DNA from: Sipunculus nudus
Taxonomy: Eukaryota; Annelida; Sipuncula; Golfingiida; Sipunculidae
Length of the DNA stretch: 64,000 bases
Direction: 5' to 3'
NCBI GenBank assembly: GCA_026874595.1
Contig: CM049317.1
Span: 37,976,401-38,040,400 of the forward strand
Shown here: in pieces, positions 35,277-47,107 of the stretch
Position numbering within the stretch: position 1 is the stretch's first letter
How the letters are laid out: each line of letters begins with the position of its first letter
Notes under the pieces: model-generated
Database searches by the model: none
Told to the model about the DNA's origin: nothing
Seen by the model: only the letters and a program-made list of their open reading frames with translations
Position numbers and translations under genes: made by a program

Positions 35277-35935
35277 AATGGGGCTGTCCCACTTAGGCGA
35301 CTCTACAGGCGACTTGGAGCGACTTCAGGCGACTACACGCGACCATACAGGCGACCACCCGGCGACCATGAGGCGACAGCCTGGTCGCGTGTAGTCGCTT
35401 GAAGTCGCTCCAAGACGCGTGACCTCGAAGCTGTCGCCTCTAGATTTTCAACATGTTCAAAATTCTCAGGCGACAGCTTTTTTGTCGCCAGTGAGTATAG
35501 CCTGTCTTCTTCTGGCGTAGGTGCTGTCGTAGGCTGTCGCCAGCTGACGCGGGTTGTCGTAGGTGCTGTGGTAGGCTGTCGCCAGCTGACGCGGGTTGTC
35601 GTGTGTGTTGTCGCGGGCTGTGGTTACTTGAAACAAGGCCCATCCTTGTGTCCGGCTGCTCACATGGCACATGATAGAGAATCGTCGAAGTTTGTCGCGG
35701 GTGAACGTAGCAAGAATTCTGGTGTCGTAGGTTGTCGTAGGTGAATGTCCTTTGTCGCGGCGACTGTGTCGCCGGTTGTCGGCAGCTTGTCGTAGCTTGT
35801 CGTCAGACAGTCGCCAACCATTTGTAGCTTGTCGTAGCTGAGGTCCTGTCGCCTGTTTTTCGGCGACCATGAAGCGACAGCATGGTCGCCTGTGGTCGCC
35901 CATAGAATCGCCTAGGTGGGACATGCAGCTCCATT
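35277..35935. mobile_element. MITE rich in GCGAC/GTCGC repeats
   Basis: The ends are AATGGGGCTG...TCCCACTTAGGCGA and its imperfect inverted copy finishing GGGACATGCAGCTCCATT. The 659-bp body is unusually GC-rich for the window and consists largely of short direct and inverted GCGAC and GTCGC words. Long reading frames on the minus strand follow from this repetition. No clear target duplication was found, so the superfamily is open. Confidence 0.7.
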
Positions 35936-37272
35936 AGACTTATCCGAGGTTCGACATTATCGGGTTTGTAAACGTGCTATATACGTTATATACAGTTAGT
36001 TACATTAAAAAAAAGGACCGCAGTCTCTTGTTTTTAAGACAATTCCATTAAACATCACACACTTACATGTTGACAGTTGTTGTGTTGTAAGCACAGGCTT
36101 CCGTCACCGAGAGTTATACTGTTGTGTGTACTTGGTGTATCATTTTATCATCAAGCCGGCGGCGGGCCGAGCACGGACTTTGACCGTTTTTTACTAGAGG
36201 TGGGCTCGTGTACAATTGATGTGATCAATACACAATCAGTTGTTGTGACTACTTCCTCAGCGATGCTGATGGGGATGATTAAATAAGTCAAGTTAACAGA
36301 AGGGAGGCCTACCGAGGTAGAGAGCAAACAGTCCGTCACATCTGAACACAGACTTAAATACCCATATTTCAAGAAGGACAGTTTTCATTTATATGTCTGG
36401 AATGCTGGAATGCCAAATGTTAATTAAAAAAAGACAACATTTATACACACACCACTGGCAAGCCGCTGCCTCGCAGCCCAGTTCTGAATGGTTTACAGGA
36501 ACATGTGTGGAAGTACAGAAAAAACTAAAACTTAGTAGTGTAGCAGCCAGTAGAATTGTTCTTGTTTTCTGTGGAATTTGTTTACCCGAATATCGGGTGT
36601 AAAAATCATGGTCCTTGTTTCAAAGGCGGGCTCGGGGACATATCTTCCACTCTCTCTCATGGAAATAAAACGCATCATTTTCAGTGGCGGATCCGAAATG
36701 TTCCTTTTTTTAGATATCTTCTTTTTATCCTCCAGCAATTAAATTGTTAGGTTATCCACATTTAATGATTCTAGGATATTACTGACCAGCACTGCACCCC
36801 CCCCCCCCCCCCCATGCCCTTTAGAGACAATAACCCTGTGGCAGAGACCCAGTCAGGAGCAGATATTTTGATCATGATAAGGCACGAAATGAAAGACATT
36901 GAGACAGCAGAAGATTTATGAATGTCACCTTGATATGGAAACAGAAACTTTTGATTTGGAATAAGGATCAATATCATTCACTATTATAGTGACTAAATCA
37001 TATTGGTCATTATTCCAAAATCACCAGTTACACCAGGTAAACCTGTGCAAATAAAGAATATATTATCAATATGATTATTATTTGTTCAAAATTTTTTCTT
37101 GATATTTCCCCCTTCATATTTCATTGTTTTACACAAAAATCAGACGGGCCTGTAATTTTTTCATGCTGGCTTGTGAAAACCGTATTCTACAATCCTCGCT
37201 TTGCCTGTAAATTTCAAAATTAATTTCGTAGCCTGCATATGTATTGTACATGTATAAGTATTATATATGTAT
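35936..37272. other. No recognisable gene
   Basis: Short random open frames are present, with a 17-base C run at 36,797-36,813 and no repeat shared with other parts of the window that I could see. Confidence 0.5.
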
Positions 37273-37997
37273 GTTGGAGCCTGTCTGCGGATCTGGCCCA
37301 TCTGCCAATGGGCTTGCCCATATGAGGATCAGTTATTGGGCTGCCTATCTGCAGATGGGCAGCCCAATAACGGATTTGATACCATGCACTTTCTGGCCCG
37401 TCTGCAGATGGGCTTTGCCCAATAACCGATTTTAGTTTTTATTAGTTTTACGTTATTTTTTATTATCTTGATGACTTTTGTACTCAGACAAACATTTCTC
37501 AGAAAAAATTAAATGGATTTGCCTGCTCTTGGGGTGTCCTACACACTTGTTATTCCCCTAAAGCCAAGCTCAGAGTGGAGGTCAGCAAGTATTTACGGGT
37601 AGTCCCTGTTGATATATAGTCTGTTTAACGTCGCCAAGAACATCCACGAGAGGGAGGTGGACCATGCAGGATATCGAAAGACCTTTGCCCATGTTAGTGC
37701 TTCATTTATCATGTAAGGTTTATCCGATATTAAGTTGGTGAATTGGTCATACCTAAATGCGTTTACCCTTAAGTGTTATTAAAGTGTTAGTGATAATCAA
37801 GATAATACAATAATATCGTATTACTAACAAAAACTAAAATCGGTTATTGGGCCAAGCCCATCTGCAGATGGGCCAGAGAGTGCATGGTATCAAATCCGTT
37901 ATTGGGCTGCCCATCTGCAGATGGGAAGCCCAATAACGGATCCTCATATGGGCTAAGCCCATCTGCAGATGGGCCAGATCCGCAAACGGGCTCCAAC
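37273..37997. mobile_element. Inverted-repeat element with CCCATCTGCAGATGGG palindromes
   Basis: The ends are GTTGGAGCCTGTCTGCGG and its inverted copy ending GGGCTCCAAC. Arms of about 165 bp (37,273-37,437 and 37,834-37,997) each contain several copies of the 16-bp palindrome CCCATCTGCAGATGGG or close variants, alternating with CCAATAACGGAT. The central ~400 bp is unique and non-coding. No target duplication is evident. Confidence 0.8.
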
Positions 37998-38349
37998 AAA
38001 AAGTTTACCTGTTATTGGTTATGTGACATAATCATTGGGACACGCTGGTTCTTATCCTTCAATTTAATGACAAACTTGCTGATCAGATCAGACTGGCACC
38101 AAAGAAACATACGTAGGGGTGAACCCATACTTTTGAGCACTATAATGAGGCTTCTCTGCTACGTATCAAATAACTCATTCACGGTTGAGCGGTTGACTGT
38201 TATCGAGGCACTCGTCAAGAGACAGGAACATTTGATGTCAACGGTGGACGCTCAATTAGGCCACTGACCATTGCGGCTCTTACTGGCCTGCGGGACCGGG
38301 ATACGGAACAATGGAGTGTCCGCAATTCACAGTGTTACGAAGAAAATTT

Positions 38350-38440
38350 TTTCAGGGGAAAATACTGGTCCGATCCGGGATTCGAACCCATAACGGTGGC
38401 ACACAAGCTCGGCGTACCAACCGCTTCGCTAGAAAAGCAA
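38350..38440 (-). repeat. tRNA-derived SINE-like fragment
   Basis: On the minus strand TAGCGAAGCGGTTGGTACGC resembles an internal A box (38,412-38,431) and GGGTTCGAATCCC a B box (38,377-38,389). The spacing suits an RNA polymerase III promoter, but no acceptor stem pairs, so it is not a functional tRNA. It is probably the head of a SINE. Confidence 0.5.
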
Positions 38441-38509
38441 GCTTCACTAGCGAGACAGTTCGGTCCGCTTTTATGTCACCCCGTAACAACAGTCAAATGA
38501 ATAAGAAAT

Positions 38510-38632
38510 GTAACGGTGGTAAATTCGGGACCAGAAGGTCTGATCGTTATAGAAGCTCTGACCGTTAAAGAGGAGCAACCGTTATAGAAGCTCTGGCCGT
38601 TATTGAGGAGTCACCGTTATTGTGGAGTGACC
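38510..38632 (+). repeat. Degenerate short tandem repeat (ACCGTTATAGAAGCTCTG)
   Basis: Four to five diverged units of about 30 bp contain ACCGTTAT followed by GAAGCTCTG or GAGGAG. It is non-coding and directly follows the SINE-like fragment. Confidence 0.5.
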
Positions 38633-38639
38633 GTGAGCA

Positions 38640-40663
38640 GGAGTTCTACTGTAGTCTGGTATGAATGGTTGATAATTAATTAGCCAACTGGTGTAGTTGG
38701 TTCATTGATATCTTGCGTTCGTCTCCGTTCGCGCGCGCGTGTGTGTGTGTGTGTGTGTGATTTTGTTTGTTCACAACATAACTCTTCAATCATGAACAGA
38801 ATCTCATGAAATTTTCAGGGCATTTCGGAATTTGTCAAAATAAAGAATCTATTAGATTTTGGTGCATGAGGATCCAGGTCATGATCCAGATTCAGTCATC
38901 GAAAAATATTCACAAATGTACAGTAACTTATGCACGACTGAATTCTAGTTTATATTAAGATTTTCTGATTTGTTACATATTAAAACAAGTCTCAATCTTA
39001 ACAATCAGCGTTATATACTGACAAGCACAGGGCCCTTGAACATTAAAACATGGGATATGAGCTCATTGACAAAAGAACCTATTAACCAAAGTTGATTCCT
39101 TTGCTGGATTTCATGCAACTTTAGCAAAAGATAATTTGCTCTTTTGAGTCTTAACAGAGAAGAATCAAATTGTACAAAGTTAGAAAATAACGATCATGTA
39201 CTATGTAAATAACGTATAATAGACGTAAGCGGATTCAAAATATCGATGTGTCTGTCAATCAGTTGTCGTTCTCGGGACAAAATTAATGTTTTCTCGGTAT
39301 GTTGTCATTAGCAAAATAAAATCTATAATCCCCACATCTTTAACCTCTACATCATATACTTTATAAGCTCGTTGTGACGTATTTACAATTTTGATTTGGA
39401 TACAGCAGGCGTTCGAATTGGAGCTGTCTAGGTGTCTGTAATTAGGGTTCGAATGCTGGCGGTGAGTAACACAACCACTGATCTGATGTGTTCTCACTTG
39501 TAGAGGTCGTAGGCTTTGTTGCACTGGGCGTTATTGAATCTCGTCTCACTCTCAACTCGCGTCACTCCCGCTGTTTCCTATGAACCTCCCTTATTCACAA
39601 GAATGACGTCAATCCATTGTCATGGTGCCGTACCGTAATGCAGCTTCAGAAAGCTTATGGATTAGCAAAACAATATGTTCAAATGCCATAACCAAACCTA
39701 ACATAACAACGTCAAGGGGAATAAAAACTTCAAACGTGTAAATTAAAAAAAGATGTTGCTGTGCGATAACCACTTAACCTTTCATTGAAATGAAATCTTG
39801 ACCCGAACTTTCAGGATAAAGTGCCTTCAGGAAACCGCCTTTAGCCATTTTCGAATAAAATTAATCGGTTTTGTTAATATGTGACAATGATAGGAGGAAC
39901 AATGAGGAATGCAAGCAATTTTATCACGTAGCTATATAATTCGGATTACACCGACAGGTAGCTTCCGGCCGACTTGTTTGTCTCTTTTAACAAAATTAAA
40001 ACAAACTCCACATCTATTGTGTCCTATTGATCGTATTAACGCCATGTTTCACTTGCCATTCAAGACAATCCAGAAAGAATGATCAGGTTCACCTGAATCG
40101 GATATCACCGTGCACTCACTGAAAGGCTTTATAATGGGATCATGGCACATCCCTGGTTGCACACGGCACTGTTAATAATTACATCGCCTGCATACTGCGC
40201 CGGAAAAACTGCTTCAAAACAGATTCCGGTTCATCGGTCTCAAGGGAGTGAAACCCGGTAAAATATACAAGACGTGCCTTTGATTTTCCTGATTATTATC
40301 TGACATTCACGAGGGATAATCAACCAATCGTTATAATCTGGTCCTACCACATTCAGCAGACATGTTTTCAGGTTTTCATACCTGGGGCAGCAAAATAATG
40401 TGTCAAAATTATATCTTTGGCTAAAAATCGAACCTTGGATTCTCTGGAACAAAAAAAGTCTCAAAGTATTAAAGACCATTACTGGCGTCATCTATCATTT
40501 CTATCTGGATGTTCATTGAACAAGCCATTATAACACTTAATTGTTATTTACATTTCCATATGCTTCTTGCATAGTTTTGGTCTCTGACAGGTCCGCATGT
40601 CCAATAAACTCATTAACAGACTAGATCTCTATTCGTACTCATAATATAATAATCCAGGATTAC

Positions 40664-40715
<52 letters not shown>

Positions 40716-40740
40716 TAATATAATAATAATAATAATGAAA

Positions 40741-40773
<33 letters not shown>

Positions 40774-41016
40774 AAGAATATAAAAATAACTTATGTAAAA
40801 ACATGTTTTTATATGATTGCGACATTTTTATAAGCCATACAGGCACAAAACCCCAAGTAAAATACAACAATATTCAGGTTTAAAATTCCACACCTTAAAT
40901 TATATTTAAAGCATAGACAATAAATTTCTGTTGCATATGTTGCCATGCATCGATCATCACCAATGTATCTCTTCTGAATGCAAGTTATACTATTTGTATT
41001 GTATTACTTTTTATAG
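38640..41016. other. No recognisable gene; microsatellites
   Basis: A (CG)n(GT)n tract lies at about 38,731-38,759 and (TA)n followed by (TAA)n/(TTA)n at 40,667-40,771. The open frames are short and resemble nothing known to me. Confidence 0.5.
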
Positions 41017-41807
41017 TGTTATGGAACCTTATATCAACAGATCACGTAGTCGTGACGAGCATAAATTTAGTTATGGAGATAAAACAAAATCAGATTCTGT
41101 AACACTAGGCAGCGTGAAATGTCTAAGGGAATGAATAAAGAAGTCAGTGTTTTTTTTTTTTGTTAACAAATAATTATAATTTATTCTTTAAAAAATCTTA
41201 ACATTACAATACACTAAATCAATACAATTTTACAGTATAACAACAGTGCAACAGTAAATCAATACAAGTATATAAATAAAGTGTACAGTACCTGGATACT
41301 ACCACTGTCACCGAGACAAAAAGTCCTTTAAAGCATATAGTCCAGATGAACAGTTCACATAAATCTTCTCAGAGAATAACAGTCCAGTTCAATCACATAA
41401 TCAATTCGTTGTAATCCAAAAGTGAAGTCCACAAACTGGCTAACACTCTTCCGTGTACGCTGGAATATTTCTCTCTTCTCCCTACCGGCTCTAAACACAG
41501 CCACTTATTTATAACTTATCGCCTCAAGCCGAGAACTTTCCATTTCCCGAACACTCTAAAGAAACCAATAATACACACGTTACAGGAAACATCTAGAACA
41601 ACGAACATTGTGTTTCTACATATCAGGGTTCACACGTGGGCCTGGCCGGCTCGACCAGACGAGAAAGCCCCAGACTAGCATGACCGCTGTGTTTACGCGT
41701 CAGACCCCATGCGTGGGCCGGGCTAAGCCGCCATAGCAACGGACAATGCTAACGCTGCACATACACATGTAAGACTGCTGCATACAATAACAGAGACATC
41801 TGTAACA
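41017..41807 (-). repeat. Solo LTR of the Gypsy family at 58,215, with ATAG duplication
   Basis: On the minus strand it starts TGTTACAGATG and ends in TAACA, and aligns over its length with the LTR at 58,215-59,015. Perfect 4-bp duplications (ATAG, 41,013-41,016 and 41,808-41,811) flank it. It includes a TATA-like TTATAAATA and an AATAAATT poly(A) region. It arose by recombination between the two LTRs of an integrated copy. Confidence 0.92.
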
Positions 41808-44176
41808 ATAGAATAGCGAAACAATGAAGAAGGCACGATTTTGCACTTGGCACTGTGTAACCTTGAATAATTTGACGCCTTGATTTGACCTACAGTTGTA
41901 AAAATGATATCAAATAAACTTAACATTTCAATTGTCTATACGTGTGATGACATTTTCTAAAAAAAAATATTACCAAAATTGTTATAATGTGATGAAACGA
42001 AAATAAGTTTTTGCGAATTAATTTTTAATTATACCAGATTCATTTTGTTTTTTTTTAAATTAAAATGTAGTTTTCCTATTACAGAAATCAGCTTTACAGG
42101 CAATAAAGCAGTCAACCGAATCCACGCTTTACACAGTCTTGCACTGTGGACATTCGCCACTTGTGTCCATATCACCCACGATATACCTGTTATTTACTGT
42201 GCTGCCAGCTCTGCTTTAATGCTTTCACTTATGTTCACGGATATATGTCTAAAATGAGACCTTTCATCGTATAATTAAAATATCTAACATAATTTATAAA
42301 ATTATATAGAAATATCTAAGTTGAAATAGGCTACTTTGCCTAATTTAATTTACAAGTAGAAAACAGCCCTTTATTCGGATACAATAAGTTATCTTCTGGC
42401 CAGGAAATAAGCTGCCACAGACTGTATAACAGCTTTAAGAAGACGGAATTGCAGGAATGAATTTGATATACGACAGAAAATACAAGCAACGAACAATAAA
42501 AGATGAAAAGGAAAATAACCAGACGAAAATGTATTTATTTATAACAGTATATTTCAACAAGATAGCTAATTCAGCAAGCGTTGATTTCCAATGGGGTACT
42601 GCTACAATTTTAAACATAACATTTATAATCGACGTCATCATTGCATGAAAATATAGAAGAAAATCATATGCATGATGTCGATATAATAATGATCCAACAA
42701 TCAAATAAATCTGATAACTACATAGGCCATCGGAAAAAGCTCAAGTTGTAACTTGGAAAATAGTATTTATAAAACAGAATGTACACTCTAATAAATATTT
42801 CATGTAAAATCGGATAAGGGATATCAAAGGTTTAAAGCAATAACAGAATTTACTTTTCCTGGGTTGCGCGTTTCGACATGCTCTTTAAAGAAGATAGAGT
42901 TTTTGGTCACGGATTTGAGTATCGAGTCTGACCGTTCCACACTGCCCAGCTAGAAGAGGTTCGTTGTGTAAAAAGTTGGTATGGTCTTGGTTACACAGTT
43001 TCTGTACGTTTGTATTCTATACAGTTGAGTGTGCCATTAGTAAGTAAGAACTTTTTTTACAGTTTGTAGCTTATTGCAAAATCTTTGCACAATCTTACAA
43101 ACTTAGATTAAATTTAAATCTTTTTGCATTTGTTTGCTTAAATGAACAGGAGATTTGAAACAATCTTTGCAAAATCGCCTACATTCGAATCTTCAAAAAT
43201 TTGTTGTTAAATGATATATCGTTTATGTTCTATGGTAAAGATCACATAATAATCACTTAAGGCAATAGCGATAACACCAGGCACCATGTGATATTCAGAA
43301 ACAGTCGAGAAAATAAGATCCACACTGGTTGTCATTCTGTCACATGATTAATAAATTTAGCTAAAGAGAAGGGCGGAATATAAACGTTATATTATAGGAG
43401 TGGTTTGTATCCTAACTTTATAAATTTAACATTCAGCTGAACCTACATCAATATCAATAAATTCCGCACATAACGATTGCTTTATATAGAATTAAATCAA
43501 CCTGGTGCCGCTTACGATCGAGTCTATAGTGTGTATTACCATCTATAGCGCTCTAAACCTCGTAAATCGTCCAATTTAACTAAGTTTTGGACAAAGCAAA
43601 ATTTAAGTGCATTACAGTGAAATTGTAGTTCCTCAAGAATACACTTTAGCCTTTGCATTTTGTCTATTCATATAGAGAACTAATACAATATAAATTTCGT
43701 ACATTGGCACAAATTAAACTTTGAGATGTAGCGTGTTCTATACCTGCACGTGTTACGATGTGGATTTGTTTAACTATATGGATTGATTCAAAAATGCTAA
43801 ATGTATTATGTAGTTGACAAACATGTTGACATGTGTCAGAATTAGATTGTAGAGTTTACTTCCGATTTTGTCTTGACAGATATGGCATGTCAATATTGTC
43901 TAAGAATGGCCAATCATATTTTTTTTCAGACCATATTTCAGTAGCTCCTGATTTTACGAGCTCAATTATCCACAATTTCTGTGTTGATAGAACTGAAGAC
44001 AAAGTTTCTGAAACAACTGTTGGACTTTATTCTGTTTCTTATCTTCGAAATTTCAAAATATCTTCTGTAGGTGATTCATTGTTAGTATTGGTGCCTACCA
44101 AACTATGATGGCACCAGCTTTGACACAGGGTATACGTTTGACATTTTTTTCCAAGTTAAACAATATGAGTCTTTTG
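41808..44176. other. No recognisable gene
   Basis: AT-rich and apparently low in repeats. An open frame of 91 codons (43,833-44,108, plus) has no recognisable domain and no strong coding signal, so I do not call it a gene. Confidence 0.45.
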
Positions 44177-44860
44177 TCACTTTTCTTGAAGCACTGAGTA
44201 CTTTGGTATCAGGGCGTTTTGTGATAGAGTCACCCGAGAATGTGAGGTCTGACTGACTGATGTTGGCTCTGTCTGTCCGATCTGGTTGTTATTAGATATA
44301 ACCCGCCATACAACGTTAATCCAAAGACAAACGACGGAAAAAAGTTCCAGAAACTTCGAAACATATATTTCCCACGGGGCTTTAGGCTTCACAAAATATT
44401 CAACTGAGACACAGCACCTGTAAAAGAAACATGCAGCAATAACAGATACGCATAATAGCAAACTAATGGCAAAACGAAACAAACAAATTAAACATTGTAA
44501 CTTCTGTAAAGTTAGAAATTCTTTGTTATTTCTGCTGTTATTTAAAAATTCAGCAAGCATGATAATTGAATTACTAGTCACTGAAGCATTAACATCTCTA
44601 AACAACATTATTGATAAACATTTGTCAAATATAACCTTCGGTTTAATACACATCATTCTCAGCCTGACCAGAGATCAGCCACTATGTAACAGTTCCAAAA
44701 TAAATGTATTAAAGTCTACAGTTCCTCATCGCAAAATGTACATTGATCGGAATCTTTAATTTTCCTTTTTTGTAACCAATAATTATTGAACAGACAATTA
44801 ATATAATTAGAAATTATACTGAAATACCTGTGATCTTACACCCATGCAAACTGTAGCTGG
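44177..44860 (-). pseudogene. LINE ORF2 C-terminal remnant
   Basis: On the minus strand, ISNYINCLFNNYWLQKRKIK is followed by DSDQCTFCDEE, TLIHLFWNCY and VADLWSG, the CCHC-type C-terminal zinc region of L1/Tx1-type ORF2 proteins. Stops and a frameshift then lead into the open frame 44,656-44,177, whose NNSRNNKEFLTLQKLQCLI part resembles the final LINE helix. The hydrophobic stretches further on look like membrane segments but are more likely decayed LINE 3' sequence. Confidence 0.65.
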
Positions 44861-45259
44861 TAGAGAACATATATTCTTGATAAAACTGTCATAAAAGAAA
44901 TTCGCTTAACATAGTTTACACTGTTAAAAGTTGCACGTAAAATAACGGTGCTTTGCACCGGCAGCAAAGTTGACAGTGCAATGCACCGTTATTTTACGTG
45001 CAAAGAAATAACGCAGTGCGTTAAATAACGTCGCATTGCACCGTAATTTTACAGCGCTTTGGGACGTAAATAAACGGCGCTTAGCCACGGGAAATAACGG
45101 GCATCTGTTATTTTACGGGACAATATGCCGTTATTTTACAGTGCTAAGAGACGTGAATAAACAGTGATTTAAACTGGAATCAGGGCATTGCACCGTTATT
45201 TCACGGTGCTTTGATATGTAGAATAACAAAACATTGTTACTTTAATAAATAACAGTGCT

Positions 45260-45556
45260 TTGCACTTGGAGCTAGACACTGTTACAGGTTTCCATAATCT
45301 TTCTCAAAACGTTTCTGTCTTGTCACTCCGGACGAACCCTTTATTTGTATCTGTGTACTTCAGGTTTCTCATAACATGTTTTTTAGATTTTACCAGTAAA
45401 AATATTACGAACGAAGTCAGACCTCCTTATGATGATAGAGTTGTAACTTTCTGTTTGACAGTCAAGTGTCCCGAAAATCAAATCAGGATATCCACAGAGG
45501 GAAATGCATCTTGGCTAATTTGGGAAATGGCATTAAAAATGCATGCTCACACATAA
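45260..45556 (+). CDS. Conserved 98-codon open frame in TIR element copy 1
   Basis: The open frame MHLELDTVTGFHNLSQNVSV...WEMALKMHAHT is also open in copy 2 (56,206-55,859, minus) with only a few differences and no frameshift. It runs opposite to the main presumed transcript and starts just inside the subterminal repeats. No domain was recognised. A hydrophobic stretch (FVSVYFRFLITCFLDF) is present. Preservation in two young copies is weak evidence for coding. Confidence 0.3.
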   Translation: MHLELDTVTGFHNLSQNVSVLSLRTNPLFVSVYFRFLITCFLDFTSKNITNEVRPPYDDRVVTFCLTVKCPENQIRISTEGNASWLIWEMALKMHAHT

Positions 45557-46270
45557 TATCACACCACTTCTTTATTGTATGAAATATTCAACAGGTCATC
45601 AACATGTACAACACGTGTACTTAATGTATATAGATATTCAGATTATATTGATCTTCCAAAAGGCATCATTAGGAAGCAAACATATTAAAACATTTTGACC
45701 ACACTGCCTGGCAGTTAAATCGTCTCCAACTAAACGTATAACATTTGGCAATTAGTGCAATATTATTATGATTACTATTATGAATGCTGTGTGTAATCTC
45801 ATTAAGTTTGCTGATCTTTTTAACAATAGGGCCCAAATCTATTTATAATGTATCTTTGAAAAATAGATAAAAGTGCATTAGTAAATTTATAGTGTTGTAA
45901 ATTAATGGTATCTTTAAAGTAAAAGATGGTCAGAACACAAGTCAAACAATTGAAATGGATTTAACTTATATGTCACCAAATCTTTCTACAGTAAAGGCAT
46001 CTACTTTGTGTGAAGCTTCTGATAATGAATTCCAAAATAAAGGTCCTTGGTAAATAAATGATTTTTGCATCAATTAAATTCGAACTGGAGGGAGTTGAAG
46101 AGAATGCCTACACTGTAACAAGGGTGCAAATGTAAACGTTTTTCCATTAAAAATAATAAGATAATTACCTGATTTAATTAAGGTACTTAAACACAAGAAT
46201 ATTAAAAGTGAAATAGTCGTTAAATGATATTTCCTATATTGTTGAATATATTATAGAGGAAAATGCAGCA

Positions 46271-46600
46271 TTAAAACATTAAATCTGACCAACAAGCTCT
46301 ATTGACAGTGGGAGGGCAGTTAGAGGTGCATTCAATGACCCCAAAATCAAGAAACCTGAAGGTCTTTTTAGTCCCTTGGGATACTCCAGGGTAAATATCC
46401 AAAATGACGCATAGCAAGCCTCCAGTGGAAGTAGAAATAACTTGCATGGGTTGAGTTTCTGGCCATCCACCATATGTTACACTGATGTTACAGTCCCCAT
46501 CTTGAACATTCACAGGTGTTGGAGATCTCATTCCCTGCATACAAAATAATAAACAGAAAAGAGAGATTGTAAATGTAAGAAACATGAGAGAAATATGCAA
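46271..46600 (-). CDS. Last-exon open frame of TIR element copy 1
   Basis: A splice acceptor (TTTTGTATGCAG) at 46,535-46,546 precedes GMRSPTPVNVQDGDC, which stays open for about 86 codons (VTYGGWPETQPMQVISTSTG, then ECTSNCPPTVNRACWSD) to a stop. In copy 2 a two-base insertion breaks the same frame. Joined to the preceding 81-nt block (46,948-47,028) the frame continues with DTAFTVWRMQGYGIADGGE, although a stop lies near the start of that block in this copy. The product is unknown. It may be a fragment of a captured cellular gene. Confidence 0.35.
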   Translation of the reverse strand: MHISLMFLTFTISLFCLLFCMQGMRSPTPVNVQDGDCNISVTYGGWPETQPMQVISTSTGGLLCVILDIYPGVSQGTKKTFRFLDFGVIECTSNCPPTVNRACWSDLMF

Positions 46601-46947
46601 GACTATAGTTCAGTGCAATTATCCCTTTAATTTTTATATTTTTTTAGATTTTTTTCAAAGTCTGACGCTCTATCAATTTACATTACAGAAAATAAACTTT
46701 TGTTCTTTCTTCACAAAATACAAACAATAGGGAACCTTAAAAAGGGAAAATAATTATACATTATTATATCAAATATATCTTTACATTTACATTACAGACA
46801 ATAACTGGCCAAGCTTTGTTCTATCTCCGAAAAAATAAACAATTTCAACATTTTTCTTTATATATGTATTTACTTAAAAAAGGTTAAAACTATCTTTAAT
46901 ACTTGCTGAATATATTAACACAAATATAATAGTTTTGAAAGAATTAC

Positions 46948-47028
46948 CTCTCCTCCATCTGCAATCCCATATTATCCTTGCATTCTCCAAACAGTGAAGG
47001 CAGTATCCTGTATATAGGAGCTTTACTT
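46948..47028 (-). other. Exon-like block B, copy 1 (81 nt)
   Basis: The block is bounded by TTTGCAG upstream and GTAATT downstream on the minus strand, with the identical boundaries in copy 2 (54,354-54,434). Twenty-seven codons fit exactly. All three frames remain partly open, so the coding frame is unresolved. Confidence 0.45.
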
Positions 47029-47056
47029 CTGCAAATACAAATACACAGACAATGCA

Positions 47057-47060
<4 letters not shown>

Positions 47061-47103
<43 letters not shown>
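47061..47103. repeat. TA microsatellite in TIR copy 1
   Basis: An uninterrupted (TA)n run lies upstream of block B. The inverted counterpart is at 54,277-54,321 and has a similar length. Confidence 0.9.

Positions 47104-47107
<4 letters not shown>

Noticed and set aside
35466-35924. 152-codon open frame on minus in the GC-rich block
   Set aside because: It is composed of repeated GCGAC/GTCGC words within a MITE. The amino-acid pattern is repetitive and has no domain.
38350-38440. Possible functional tRNA gene on the minus strand
   Set aside because: A- and B-box-like motifs are present but acceptor and anticodon stems do not form, so it fits a SINE head better.
43833-44108. 91-codon plus-strand frame as a candidate host gene
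   Set aside because: There is no recognisable domain, no splice or promoter context, and the length is compatible with chance in AT-rich DNA.
44177-44656. 159-codon minus-strand frame with hydrophobic stretches, possibly a chemosensory receptor fragment
   Set aside because: The sequence just upstream is a clear LINE C-terminal zinc region (CTFC...HLFWNC) in the same orientation, so this is most likely decayed LINE tail.
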